The notes beneath the pieces were generated by a model, which was given only the letters and a program-made list of their open reading frames with translations, did no database searches and was not told where the DNA came from. Made by a program: the position numbers and the translations under genes. Below are positions 37,504 to 46,463 of a DNA stretch of 64,000 bases, piece after piece. The DNA comes from Paenibacillus plantarum (GTDB lineage Bacteria > Bacillota > Bacilli > Paenibacillales > NBRC-103111): assembly GCF_013141695.1 (NCBI RefSeq), contig NZ_WHNY01000060.1, positions 1-64,000 of the forward strand. Reading direction: 5' to 3'. Within the stretch, counting starts at the first letter, position 1. Every line of letters starts with the position of its first letter.

Positions 37504-37833
37504 ATGAAGGAAACGTTTCTAGTGAAGCATGCGGTTGGCGGTCGCGCTTTTATCGATACAGGCAAGCAGTCTGTGCCCTACACATGGGAGCAGCAAGGCG
37601 AACAGTGGTTGTTCCGTGTTCAGATTGATCAGCCGGAGCGGATTGCGGAGCTTTTGAAATGGAAAGAAGAGCTCAATGTATTTGTTTTCCAAGAGTTTGA
37701 GAATGAGCCTACACGGAAACTATGGTTCTATGTTGGTGATGATGCGGTTCAGTTTGCGGACGAGACGGGCGAGCTCACGATCGTCGCAACCTCCCACATC
37801 AGTTATATTCCCGACCAATTTAGTGTGAAATGA
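37504..37833 (+). CDS. Unknown 109-residue protein between pirin and NOS genes
   Basis: A soluble, acidic protein of 109 residues rich in aromatic residues ([34 protein letters not shown]). No signal peptide, membrane helix or cysteine was seen. The start follows GAGGAGG with good spacing. The stop overlaps the region of the nos start, which suggests coupled translation. I do not recognise the family. Confidence 0.75.
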   Translation: MKETFLVKHAVGGRAFIDTGKQSVPYTWEQQGEQWLFRVQIDQPERIAELLKWKEELNVFVFQEFENEPTRKLWFYVGDDAVQFADETGELTIVATSHISYIPDQFSVK

Positions 37834-37847
37834 TTGGAGCTATACCG

Positions 37848-38936
37848 ATGAAAGTTCAGGACCAGCAACTAGAGAAAGCGATCCCTTTTATACAAGAATG
37901 CTACACCGAATTGGGCAAAAGTGAGGCGCAAATTAACGCGCGTATTGCCGAGATTACGCAAGCGATTCAGTATACGGGGACGTATGAGCATACGATTGAA
38001 GAGCTGACGCATGGCGCGAAAATGGCTTGGCGCAACAGCAACCGCTGCATTGGGCGTTTGTTCTGGGAGTCGCTTCGTGTACACGACGCTCGTCATATAG
38101 AGACGGAAGAAGCCACGGCCCAGGCGCTGTTCAGGCATATCGAGGAAGCGACGAATGGCGGCAAAATCCGCCCCGTCATCACGATATTTCCCCCATCGCG
38201 TGAAGGGAAGCCTGTTGTTCAGATCAAGAATGAGCAGTTGATTCGCTATGCGGGCTATGAGACGGAACAAGGCATCGTTGGCGACCCTGTTTCAGTGGCC
38301 TTCACGAAGCAATGTCAGGCACTTGGCTGGCAGAGTGAGGGGACGTATTTTGATGTGCTGCCGCTCATGCTTCAGATAGGGGAGCGGGAGCCGCGGTTGT
38401 TCGAGATTCCGAAAGCGTTGATTCTGGAGGTGGCGATTAGCCATCCAGAGCTGCCAACCTTCGCGGAGCTGAACCTGCAATGGTATGCGGTGCCGATGGT
38501 TTCTAACATGTACCTCGAAATGGGCGGCGTGATGTATCCCGCGGCACCTTTTAACGGGTGGTACATGGGTACGGAAATCGGCGCGCGGAACTTTGCCGAT
38601 GAGGCCAGGTACAACATGCTGCCGCGGGTGGCGTCGATCATGGGACTCGACACGCGGCGCGAGTCCTCCCTTTGGAAGGACAAAGCGCTGGTCGAGCTGA
38701 ATGTTGCGGTGCTGCACTCGTTCGCGCAGCAGGGTGTCGCCATCGTCGATCACCACACCGCAGCGAAGCAGTTCAAGCGCTTCGAAGACAACGAAGAGAA
38801 GAGCGGGCGCGACGTCACGGGTGATTGGACATGGCTGATTCCGCCGATGTCCCCGGCTACGACGCATATTTTTCATCAGCATTACTCGAATGAGATCAAG
38901 CTGCCGAATTTTTTCTACCACAAAAAGAAATTATAG
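37848..38936 (+). CDS. nos: Bacterial nitric oxide synthase oxygenase
   Basis: A 362-residue cytoplasmic heme enzyme that makes nitric oxide from L-arginine. It uses outside reductases because, as usual in Firmicutes, no reductase domain is attached. The heme ligand Cys67 stands in [13 protein letters not shown]. The arginine-binding Glu243 stands in [31 protein letters not shown] forms the pterin side. An ATG six codons upstream exists, but the ATG at 37848 has GGAG at 8-nt spacing. Third gene of a pirin-unknown-nos run. The middle of the gene is GC-rich. Confidence 0.95.
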   Translation: MKVQDQQLEKAIPFIQECYTELGKSEAQINARIAEITQAIQYTGTYEHTIEELTHGAKMAWRNSNRCIGRLFWESLRVHDARHIETEEATAQALFRHIEEATNGGKIRPVITIFPPSREGKPVVQIKNEQLIRYAGYETEQGIVGDPVSVAFTKQCQALGWQSEGTYFDVLPLMLQIGEREPRLFEIPKALILEVAISHPELPTFAELNLQWYAVPMVSNMYLEMGGVMYPAAPFNGWYMGTEIGARNFADEARYNMLPRVASIMGLDTRRESSLWKDKALVELNVAVLHSFAQQGVAIVDHHTAAKQFKRFEDNEEKSGRDVTGDWTWLIPPMSPATTHIFHQHYSNEIKLPNFFYHKKKL

Positions 38937-38963
38937 CTCTCGTGGAGCTTCCTAATGCTTCCT

Positions 38964-39009
38964 AGCCTACTCGTGCCCTCACCTATGGTGAAAGCGGGTA
39001 GGCTTTTTG
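38964..39009 (+). terminator. Terminator after nos
   Basis: AGCCTAC pairs with GTAGGCT, with further internal pairing, followed by five T. Confidence 0.75.
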
Positions 39010-39017
39010 CTGTATGT

Positions 39018-39068
39018 AAAAATCACCCAGCTATGACCGCCATCTGAAGGCGGAAGTGGGTGATTTTT
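39018..39068. terminator. Bidirectional terminator between nos and the isomerase gene
   Basis: AAAAATCACCCA pairs perfectly with TGGGTGATTTTT, and CCGCC/GGCGG pairs inside. The A and T runs serve both strands. It lies just past the stop of the minus-strand isomerase gene. Confidence 0.85.
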
Positions 39069-39084
39069 GATAAACCAATATGTG

Positions 39085-39945
39085 TTAGAACCAGTCGGCA
39101 AAGCCTAGCTTCCGCAAATTAGTCGCCGAGATGGCAAGGCAATCGAACGGATCTTTCCCATACACATCGTCTTGTTCAACGAGGAAATATTTCGAGCCGC
39201 TGGCTACGCCAGCTTCCATGATGCCTTTAATATCGAGACTGCCTTCGCCAACCTCAGCGAATTGGATGATATTGTTAAAGGCAGTCATAAACGATTGCAT
39301 ATCCATGCCTTTGGAGAAATCGTAGCTCAGCGTTCCGATACGGTAGTCTTTCAAGTGAATGAGTGCAACACGACCCTTGTATTGCTGAATGAAGGTAACT
39401 GGATTTTCCCCACCGCGTTGGATCCAGTGGACGTCCATCTCGAAACCGAGATGCTTCGTATTGTTTTTGATAATATCCAGCAAGTATTCGCCATCAAACT
39501 TCTGGAACTCGGCATGATGGTTGTGATAGTACAAAGAGATGCCGTGTGGTGCTAACTTTTCTGCATAGTTGTCTGCGCTCTGAACGAAGGCTAGTACAGC
39601 CTCTTTATTTCCCATCGATGTGAACGGTAGCATCGGAATGCGCAGGAATTTACAATTCAGCGTGTGGCAATCCGCGACGATCTTATCGAAGTCCGTCGAA
39701 AGAAATTCTCCTGGCATGCCTGGAACCATCGGTTCGATGGAGGCACTTAAGGAGGCGATTTCAATATCGAAATAGACGCTGGCCCTGTGCAGTTCAGCTA
39801 CATTCTCTGGTGACATTGGAATTTGTGATACTTCAACACAGCTGTAGCCAAGCTCTTTCACTCTTTTCAAAGTCTCGAAGATACCAAGCTCTTCAACCTT
39901 ACCTTTCAACATCATCATTTGAACGCCAATTTTCCCCTTTGCCAT
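39085..39945 (-). CDS. Sugar phosphate isomerase/epimerase (xylose-isomerase-like TIM barrel)
   Basis: A 286-residue cytoplasmic AP-endonuclease-2 superfamily protein of the IolE/IolI-like type. Metal-site regions are SCVEVSQIP, SLYYHNHHAEF, GFEMDVHWIQRGGENP and VALIHLKDY. Start after AAGGAGG. It is the second gene of a minus-strand pair with a Gfo/Idh/MocA oxidoreductase, a common pairing for inositol-like or keto-sugar catabolism. The exact substrate is unknown. Confidence 0.87.
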   Translation of the reverse strand: MAKGKIGVQMMMLKGKVEELGIFETLKRVKELGYSCVEVSQIPMSPENVAELHRASVYFDIEIASLSASIEPMVPGMPGEFLSTDFDKIVADCHTLNCKFLRIPMLPFTSMGNKEAVLAFVQSADNYAEKLAPHGISLYYHNHHAEFQKFDGEYLLDIIKNNTKHLGFEMDVHWIQRGGENPVTFIQQYKGRVALIHLKDYRIGTLSYDFSKGMDMQSFMTAFNNIIQFAEVGEGSLDIKGIMEAGVASGSKYFLVEQDDVYGKDPFDCLAISATNLRKLGFADWF

Positions 39946-39958
39946 GACTAGTGCCTCC

Positions 39959-41119
39959 TTATTGGTTAACTGGATATTTGTTTTCTGCTTCGACCTTTTT
40001 GTTCAGTTCTTGCAAGAACAGATCCTCATCGAAAGGAAGTTCGATTTCTTTGCCTAGCCAGCTGGATAGGTGAATGGCATTGGCGAGTCGGACACCGTAG
40101 ATGCCATCGCTGCCAGGTGCGATTAGCGGAGTGCCGTCGAGCACGTTCGCAGCAAAATTTTCGAGCACAGCGATATGCTGAATTCCGAAGGCCTCCCCGA
40201 ATTCGAGCACTTCCTCTGTGAAAATATCCCCGGTGTTTTGACCCATGAAAATTTTCATCACGTCTTGCATGTTCATCGAGTTACTCATCTCGGACTCTGG
40301 GGTAGTAAGACGTTTGATTGTAATTTTCTTACTGCCGTCTACAACAATTTTCCCTTTATCGCCAAGGATTTCGAAGCGGTCTGTGCCTAACACATCGTGT
40401 GTGCAAGTAACGAATACGCCAGTCGCACCGTTCTCGTATTCAAACATGGCTGTCACTTCATCCTCAACAGCAATGTTTCGTTGAAAACCGTATTTCACGT
40501 TCGAGTATACTTTCTTCGGCATCCCGCAAATCCACTGCATTAAATCCAGCTGATGTGGCGCTTGATTCACAAGAACGCCGCCGCCTTCGCCGCCCCAAGT
40601 TGCTCTCCATTCACTTTGGTCATAATAGCCTTGCGGTCTCCACCAAGTGGTAATGATCCAATTCGTTCTGCGAATAGCGCCGATCTCGCCATCGTCAATT
40701 AATTGCTTTAACTTTTGATAAAGTGAGTTGGTACGTTGATTGAAGAAGATGCCGAAAGTTAGTTCAGGTTTCGAAGCTGCAAACTCGTTCAACTCACGAA
40801 CTTGTTTCGTGTAGACACCTGCGGGTTTCTCGACCAAGGCGTGAATGCCACGTTTCAGTGCTTCGATACCCATCTGTGGGTGCAAGTAGTGCGGCACACA
40901 GGTGACGATGGCATCCACATGTCCGCTTTGCATCATTTCGATATAGTTGTCATAGAAAGGGATATCCGGATACTTCTCAGCGGCCATTTGCTTCTTGGCA
41001 GGATCCGTATCGCATAAAGCCCCGATGATCATGTTGCTTACCTTGCCGTCTGCAAGAAAGCCTGCGTACATGCCTCCTTCTGCTCCTAGTCCGATAATAC
41101 CCATACGTACTTTATTCAT
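39959..41119 (-). CDS. Gfo/Idh/MocA-family oxidoreductase
   Basis: A 386-residue NAD(P)-dependent sugar or cyclitol dehydrogenase. The Rossmann motif is GIIGLGAEGGMYAG at about residues 8-21. The catalytic-lysine region is VEKPAGVYTKQ (residues 93-103), and the second-domain signature is GGGVLVNQAPHQLDLMQW. Start after AAAGGAGATG. It leads the pair with the isomerase. A perfect cre match lies 62-77 bp upstream of the start. Confidence 0.88.
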   Translation of the reverse strand: MNKVRMGIIGLGAEGGMYAGFLADGKVSNMIIGALCDTDPAKKQMAAEKYPDIPFYDNYIEMMQSGHVDAIVTCVPHYLHPQMGIEALKRGIHALVEKPAGVYTKQVRELNEFAASKPELTFGIFFNQRTNSLYQKLKQLIDDGEIGAIRRTNWIITTWWRPQGYYDQSEWRATWGGEGGGVLVNQAPHQLDLMQWICGMPKKVYSNVKYGFQRNIAVEDEVTAMFEYENGATGVFVTCTHDVLGTDRFEILGDKGKIVVDGSKKITIKRLTTPESEMSNSMNMQDVMKIFMGQNTGDIFTEEVLEFGEAFGIQHIAVLENFAANVLDGTPLIAPGSDGIYGVRLANAIHLSSWLGKEIELPFDEDLFLQELNKKVEAENKYPVNQ

Positions 41120-41180
41120 AATGAAACATCTCCTTTGGAATGATTTTCATGTTGTAGGAATTTCGGGACATGCCTGTTTG

Positions 41181-41196
41181 TTGTAATCGCTTTCAA
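41181..41196. promoter_or_regulatory. cre-type (CcpA/LacI) site upstream of the oxidoreductase operon
   Basis: Read on the minus strand it is TTGAAAGCGATTACAA, which fits the WTGNAANCGNWNNCWW catabolite-response consensus at every position. It lies between the divergent oxidoreductase and sensor-kinase genes. Confidence 0.7.
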
Positions 41197-41373
41197 TATG
41201 TTGATTATAAAGGAATTCCTCGTTTTTGAATCGGATAGATTTGACGCGATTAGCCTTATTTTTGCAATTTGAGATGCTAGGACAATTCATGAACAGGAAA
41301 TGGACGCGTATGGAAGCGAAATCTGACATAGTTTAATAGCCAAACTTACTTGGATGTAGTATGATTTGGCATA

Positions 41374-41389
41374 TTGAAAGCACTTACTT
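41374..41389. promoter_or_regulatory. cre-like site upstream of the sensor kinase
   Basis: TTGAAAGCACTTACTT, one mismatch from the cre consensus (A for the central G), lies 24 bp before the kinase start, between promoter and ribosome binding site. Confidence 0.45.
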
Positions 41390-41412
41390 ATATGTGAAAA
41401 GGGGAACTCCGC

Positions 41413-43215
41413 TTGTTGCAAAAGCTGGCTAACTGGAATACATTGCGCAATCAGATGTTAGCGGGATTCATTGCTGTGATGATTATCGTTCTGGTCTGTG
41501 CAGGCGCGATTACGTACAATTCGGTATCCACCCTCCTGGGTACGAAGGCGGAGACACAGATGAAACAAATCGCCAGTCAAGCTAACGGCAGACTGGAAGC
41601 GATCATTACACAAATCGATACGTTGACATTACAAGCTGTAAATGATGTGTATTTGCAGCAATTGTTTTTATCATCCGTCCAAGGGAAGGCGCCAAACTTC
41701 AGCGAGCGTCAGTCGCTTCTGAAAATCGCCAATCACATCCAAGCTTACAGTGGTGTGAGCAATGTGGAGTTGTATACGACGGATTTTGCGCGTATGTTTC
41801 CATTGGATGAGCAGAAGCTAACGGATCTGATCGAGCCGAACTGGATTGAACAGGCGGATAAAGAGAAGGGCAGGCTGGTTTGGATTGGGAACGATCCGAA
41901 GAATCCGGACACGGTTCTAGCCATTCGTCGTATCAATTTAATTGACCGATGGTTCTCGAATGGCGGGTATTTGATGGTGCGGATTAATCGCAGCTATTTC
42001 GATTTCCAAAGCAAGCTCCCCGATACAGGGCAGCGCGAATTAATGCTGTTAGCCGATAGCTCGGCAAGACCCATTGTCACTGAAGGCGGAGCACTTGCTG
42101 ACATCAGCGGGCTCATGCATACCGATTCGCAGCAGGTTACCTTAGAGCAGAAGCGATATATTTTGGTGAAACAGCTCTCTGAGCAGACAGGCTGGACGCT
42201 AATGATTTTGTACCCGGTGAGTGATGTGACGGATGGGATTTCCGTGCTGCGGTGGGCGATTATCGTATCTGGGGCCATCGGGTTGGTGCTGTTTATTATC
42301 CTGTCGTTTCTTCTATCTTCGATGATTACGAGGCCGATTCTTAGGTTGATGAGGGCCATGAGAAATACAAGACAAGGGGTGCTGACGCCCAATTTGACGC
42401 AGTCATACACAACCGAGCTGAATGACTTGAACATGACCTACAATCAGATGGTAGATAACATGAATCGACTCATTAAACTCGTGTACGAGAAAGAAATGAT
42501 CCAAAGCCGAACAGAGCTGCAAGCCCTTCAAGCGCAGATTGATCCGCATTTTTTGTATAACACATTAGAAGCACTTTATTGGTCCTTGCAGGAAAAAGAG
42601 GAAGAAGAGCTAGCCGATCTTGTTGTCGCTATGTCTGATTTATTTCGCTATGTCATCGGCAATCCGAACAAGGATGTGTGGGTCAACCTATCGGAGGAAC
42701 TGGAGCACATCAAGCGTTATCTAAGCATTATGAGTGTGCGGTTCGGTTCGCGGCTCGTTTGGGAAATTGACAGCGAAGACATGTACAGTCATGTGAATAT
42801 TCCGAAGCTGCTGATTCAGCCTTTGGTGGAGAACGCTATCTTGCATGGTTTGGAAGGCAAAATCGGAGTGGGACTGATCACGATTCGCGTGGAACCGTCG
42901 TCGCTTGAGCCGTCGTCTGAGCTGCGCATTACGGTACGTGATGACGGTCCAGGGATGAATGAACAGACACTGCAAGCTGTGCTGGAGTCGATGGAACGCG
43001 GAAGTGCCCCATCCGCCAAAGGAAAAGGCATGGCCATCTCTAACGTGCAGCGGCGTCTTCAGCTCTACTACCCGTCACTTCCAGATACGTATCGTGGCTT
43101 AACGATCACGAGTAGTCCTGGTCAGGGCACCAGCGTGAGCTTCGATATTCCGATTTACGCAAAAGCTTTCGAGGCCAATTTTTCTAACGAAAAACTTGAA
43201 GGAGGAACACAATGA
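41413..43215 (+). CDS. YesM-type sensor histidine kinase
   Basis: A 600-residue membrane kinase. Helix 1 is at about residues 14-34 (MLAGFIAVMIIVLVCAGAIT), an extracellular sensor at 35-275, and helix 2 at about 278-300. A HAMP domain follows. The His_kinase domain has its phosphorylated His in QIDPHFLYNTLEALYW, and the ATPase shows NAILHGLEG and DDGPGMNEQ. It probably starts at TTG 41413 behind AAGGGGA. It overlaps the response regulator gene by 4 bp and precedes a sugar ABC importer, which it probably controls. Confidence 0.9.
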   Translation: MLQKLANWNTLRNQMLAGFIAVMIIVLVCAGAITYNSVSTLLGTKAETQMKQIASQANGRLEAIITQIDTLTLQAVNDVYLQQLFLSSVQGKAPNFSERQSLLKIANHIQAYSGVSNVELYTTDFARMFPLDEQKLTDLIEPNWIEQADKEKGRLVWIGNDPKNPDTVLAIRRINLIDRWFSNGGYLMVRINRSYFDFQSKLPDTGQRELMLLADSSARPIVTEGGALADISGLMHTDSQQVTLEQKRYILVKQLSEQTGWTLMILYPVSDVTDGISVLRWAIIVSGAIGLVLFIILSFLLSSMITRPILRLMRAMRNTRQGVLTPNLTQSYTTELNDLNMTYNQMVDNMNRLIKLVYEKEMIQSRTELQALQAQIDPHFLYNTLEALYWSLQEKEEEELADLVVAMSDLFRYVIGNPNKDVWVNLSEELEHIKRYLSIMSVRFGSRLVWEIDSEDMYSHVNIPKLLIQPLVENAILHGLEGKIGVGLITIRVEPSSLEPSSELRITVRDDGPGMNEQTLQAVLESMERGSAPSAKGKGMAISNVQRRLQLYYPSLPDTYRGLTITSSPGQGTSVSFDIPIYAKAFEANFSNEKLEGGTQ

Positions 43216-44021
43216 ACCAATCGGGGAAAACCATTCTCATCGTTGACGATGAGCCATTAACGAGAGAAGGCATACGCAAAACATTAGAAGCTTGGTCCAT
43301 CGGGCGCTATGCGATACTCAGTTGCAGCAATGGTACGGAAGCGCTCGAACTTTTACAATCGCGACCCGTACATCTCTTGATTACAGACATCCGTATGCCT
43401 GAAATGAACGGACTGCAAGTCGTGGAAGGCACGCGTGGTTTCGCCCACAAGCCAGTAGTCATCATTATCTCGGGACATCCGGATTTTCAATATGCACAAA
43501 CAGCGATCGAATTAGGCGTTGTTAACTATCTGCTCAAGCCGATTCAGAAAAGCAAGCTGATCGACGCCGTCGAGCAGGCGCTGCGCATGGAAGAAGAACG
43601 CGGGCGCGTTGAAACGATGGAGAAAATGGTGGATTCTCGCCTGATGCAGGCGAAAACTTCAGCCAAGAATTACAGTCCACCTGTTCAGCAAGCGGTAGAT
43701 TATGTGGAGGCACATTTACAAGAACCCCTCGGCATGAGCGAGGTAGCAAGTCAGATCCATCTGAATCCGAGCTATTTCAGCGCTCTTTTCAAAGAGCAAA
43801 CCGGCTTCACCTTCAGTGAATATGTTACGAGAAACCGGATCCAGAAGGCGAAGGAGCTACTGCTGCAAACAAGACTAACCATTGCGGATATCTCAGAGCA
43901 AGTCGGCTACCAGACGTCGAAATATTTCATCAAGCTATTCAAAGAGTACGAAGGGACGAGCCCGAATCAGTATCGGAAACAGATAATGGATGCGGATGAT
44001 CGGATAGATACCTCGAAATAG
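43212..44021 (+). CDS. YesN-type AraC response regulator
   Basis: A 269-residue response regulator. The receiver domain has DDEP and the phospho-acceptor Asp in LLITDIRMPEMNG (about residue 58) with the conserved Lys in YLLKPIQKSK. The C-terminal AraC HTH pair is at about 165-260 (MSEVASQIHLNPSYFSALFKE; TIADISEQVGYQTSKYFIKLF). It is shorter than the usual YesN form because the middle linker is reduced. Coupled to the kinase by an ATGA overlap. Confidence 0.92.
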   Translation: MNQSGKTILIVDDEPLTREGIRKTLEAWSIGRYAILSCSNGTEALELLQSRPVHLLITDIRMPEMNGLQVVEGTRGFAHKPVVIIISGHPDFQYAQTAIELGVVNYLLKPIQKSKLIDAVEQALRMEEERGRVETMEKMVDSRLMQAKTSAKNYSPPVQQAVDYVEAHLQEPLGMSEVASQIHLNPSYFSALFKEQTGFTFSEYVTRNRIQKAKELLLQTRLTIADISEQVGYQTSKYFIKLFKEYEGTSPNQYRKQIMDADDRIDTSK

Positions 44022-44060
44022 TGGAATATTACCCGATAGCTGTTACTCCCTGCGGCCACA

Positions 44061-44076
44061 ATGAAAGCGCTACAAT
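44061..44076. promoter_or_regulatory. cre-like site upstream of the sugar-binding lipoprotein
   Basis: ATGAAAGCGCTACAAT fits the cre consensus with one mismatch and lies 39 bp before the start codon. The TACAAT end could also serve as a -10 box, but no good -35 is present at 17 bp. Confidence 0.5.
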
Positions 44077-44114
44077 AAAACACGTAGCACATAAATGATT
44101 AGGGGGAAACAAAC

Positions 44115-45473
44115 ATGGTAAGAAAAACGCTTACATGGTCGCTAACTACGATGCTCGGCCTCTCCATGGCACTGACGGGCTGTTCTAGTTCCACAGATAA
44201 TGCGAGTCCAACGACAGCTCCTAAAGAATCAGCAAAAGCAACGGAAGCAGCAACTGCACAACCCGCCAAAAAAGTAACGATTAAAATGATGCACCTATGG
44301 CCGACAGGAAACTCCGCTACGCAAAACAAAATTGTAAACGATATCATTAAAGAGTATCAAGCAGCGAATCCGAATGTGACGATTGAGCAGGAAGTGCTCG
44401 AGAATGAACAATACAAGAACAAAATGAAAGTCCTTTCTACCTCAAATGCCCTTCCTGATGTGGGCTTCACGTGGGCAGCAGGCTACATGGATCCATATGT
44501 AAAAGGCGACATGTTCGCTCCGCTGGATGACTTGCTGCAAGGGGATTTGAAAGATAAATTCGTGAAAGGCACAACTGATGCTTACGCATTCGGCGGTAAA
44601 ACCTACGGTCTACCAGTTGAATTGAACATCGTGCCGGTGTATTACAATAAAGCGCTTTTTGCCAAGTATAACCTTGCACCGCCTAAGACGTATGATGAGT
44701 TCAAAAACATTGTCAAAACACTTAGCTCGAACGGTGTAGCTCCAATCGCACTAGGCAACAAAGACCGCTGGACAGGTTCACTCTGGTACATGTACCTTGC
44801 TGACCGTATCGGCGGACCCGAAACGTTGAAAAAAGCGATTGACCGCACAGGCTCATTCAACGATCCAGGTTTAGTTCGCGCAGCTTCGGAAGTTGCCCAG
44901 CTTGTCGACATGAATGCCTTCAACAAAGGCTTCAATGGACTTGGTAACGATGAAGGTAAAGCGGAGTTCATGAACAGTAAAGCCGCGATGTATATGATGG
45001 GAACATGGGAGTTGCCGAACTACACAACGAACAAAGATGTGCCACAAGCGTTCAAGGATCAAATCGGATTCTTTAAATTCCCAACGGTAGATGGCGGTAA
45101 AGGCAACATGGATAGCTGGGTTGGCGGACCAGGCGTAGGCTTGTTCGTAGCAAACAACTCCAAAGTGAAAGAAGAGTCCAAGAAATTCGTCAGCTTCTTC
45201 GTATCGAAGTGGGGCGAGCACGCGATTTCTGAAGCAGGCGTTATCCCAGCAACGAAAGTAGACACATCCAAAGTGAAGCTGCCGCAAATGTACATTGACC
45301 TATTGAACGAATTGAATAAAGCGAGCAATATTACGCTTTTCGCAGATGTTCAAATGAAGCCTGCTTCTGCAGAAGTTCACTTGAATATGATTCAAGCGTT
45401 GTTTGGTAAAGCGGTGACACCTGAAGCTTTTGCGAAGAATCATGAGGATGCCTTGGCGAAGGAAGCGAAGTAG
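44115..45473 (+). CDS. Sugar ABC transporter substrate-binding lipoprotein
   Basis: A 452-residue family-1 extracellular solute-binding protein. The lipobox LTGC places the lipidated Cys at 23, followed by a Ser/Thr/Ala-rich linker. The fold regions KMKVLSTSNALPDVGFTWAA and GKTYGLPVELNIVPVYYNKA match sugar-binding proteins. Start after GGGGGAAAC. A strong hairpin separates it from the two permease genes. Import target unknown; the YesM/YesN pair just upstream probably induces it. Confidence 0.9.
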   Translation: MVRKTLTWSLTTMLGLSMALTGCSSSTDNASPTTAPKESAKATEAATAQPAKKVTIKMMHLWPTGNSATQNKIVNDIIKEYQAANPNVTIEQEVLENEQYKNKMKVLSTSNALPDVGFTWAAGYMDPYVKGDMFAPLDDLLQGDLKDKFVKGTTDAYAFGGKTYGLPVELNIVPVYYNKALFAKYNLAPPKTYDEFKNIVKTLSSNGVAPIALGNKDRWTGSLWYMYLADRIGGPETLKKAIDRTGSFNDPGLVRAASEVAQLVDMNAFNKGFNGLGNDEGKAEFMNSKAAMYMMGTWELPNYTTNKDVPQAFKDQIGFFKFPTVDGGKGNMDSWVGGPGVGLFVANNSKVKEESKKFVSFFVSKWGEHAISEAGVIPATKVDTSKVKLPQMYIDLLNELNKASNITLFADVQMKPASAEVHLNMIQALFGKAVTPEAFAKNHEDALAKEAK

Positions 45474-45497
45474 CCTAACGAATACGAACGATTTGGG

Positions 45498-45530
45498 AAA
45501 GGACATATCCCTCCAAGTGATATGTCCTTT
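45498..45530 (+). terminator. Hairpin between binding protein and permease genes
   Basis: AAAGGACATATC pairs perfectly with GATATGTCCTTT over 12 positions. The T tail is short, so it may act as an RNA 3'-end stabiliser or partial terminator that favours the binding protein. Confidence 0.6.
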
Positions 45531-45560
45531 GTCATAATCGCTGAAAGGGAAGTGCCTGCT

Positions 45561-46442
45561 ATGGATAAAGTCATGTCTAACAAATCCATGATTGCGATCT
45601 ACGTAATTCCCGCGTTATTTCTGCTGCTAGCCTTGATCTATATGCCGATCATAATGACGGGCTACTACGGGCTTATGAAATGGGATGGCGTAGGCAAAAT
45701 GAGTTTCATCGGTTTGCATAATTATGCCGAACTGCTTAAGGATAAATTATTCTGGGGAAGCGCGAAGCACTCGTTTTTGCTGGCAATTTTCTCAACAATC
45801 TCTCTGCTTGGCTACTTGTTAGTCGCATTAGTACTCTCCGCAAACATTCGAGGGGCTAACTTTTTTCGCAAAATCTATTTGATTCCCATGCTGCTTTCTT
45901 CTGTTGCTATCGCTCAACTATGGTTGAAAATATTCCACCCAACGAACGGGGTATTGAATGCTATCCTAACGTCTCTGGGGGTCACGCATACACCGGAATG
46001 GCTGTCCAATCCATCTATTGTTTTATACGCGATTTTCATGCCGATCTTATGGCAGTACGCCGGATTTTATATTTTGATCTATTATGCTGCATTGAAAAAT
46101 GTACCGACCTCGCTGATCGAAGCCGCACGCATTGATGGGGCTAGTCCATGGCGCATCGCCTTATCCATTCGTGTTCCGTTAATCGCGGAAGTGATGAAAG
46201 TAACGGTCGTTCTGGCCGTCGTTGGATCACTGAAATACTTCGATCTGATCTATGTGATGACAGGCGGCGGACCTAACGGATCCAGCGAAGTAATGGCCTC
46301 CTACATGTACCGCAAAGCGTTCAAAGGCTATGATTTCGGTTATGCCAGCGCAATTGGCTTTTTCTTACTCTTGATATGCCTCGTGGCTACATGGTTAATC
46401 CGTAAAGCGACAGCTTCCAAAGATGAGATCCAATACTCGTAA
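45561..46442 (+). CDS. Sugar ABC transporter permease, MalF type
   Basis: A 293-residue permease with six membrane helices and the EAA loop EAARIDGASPWRIALSIRVPL. The in-frame start at 45522 lies in the hairpin region; the ATG at 45561 follows AAGGGAAG. Forms the channel with the next gene and works with the preceding lipoprotein. No ATPase gene is nearby, so a shared MsmK-type ATPase encoded elsewhere is expected. Confidence 0.9.
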   Translation: MDKVMSNKSMIAIYVIPALFLLLALIYMPIIMTGYYGLMKWDGVGKMSFIGLHNYAELLKDKLFWGSAKHSFLLAIFSTISLLGYLLVALVLSANIRGANFFRKIYLIPMLLSSVAIAQLWLKIFHPTNGVLNAILTSLGVTHTPEWLSNPSIVLYAIFMPILWQYAGFYILIYYAALKNVPTSLIEAARIDGASPWRIALSIRVPLIAEVMKVTVVLAVVGSLKYFDLIYVMTGGGPNGSSEVMASYMYRKAFKGYDFGYASAIGFFLLLICLVATWLIRKATASKDEIQYS

Positions 46443-46463
46443 CGAAAGGAGATTCCAATTCCG

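Noticed and set aside
38292-38921. Long open frame opposite nos (209 codons)
   Set aside because: A shadow of the GC-rich nos coding frame: no ribosome binding site, and the composition follows the other strand.
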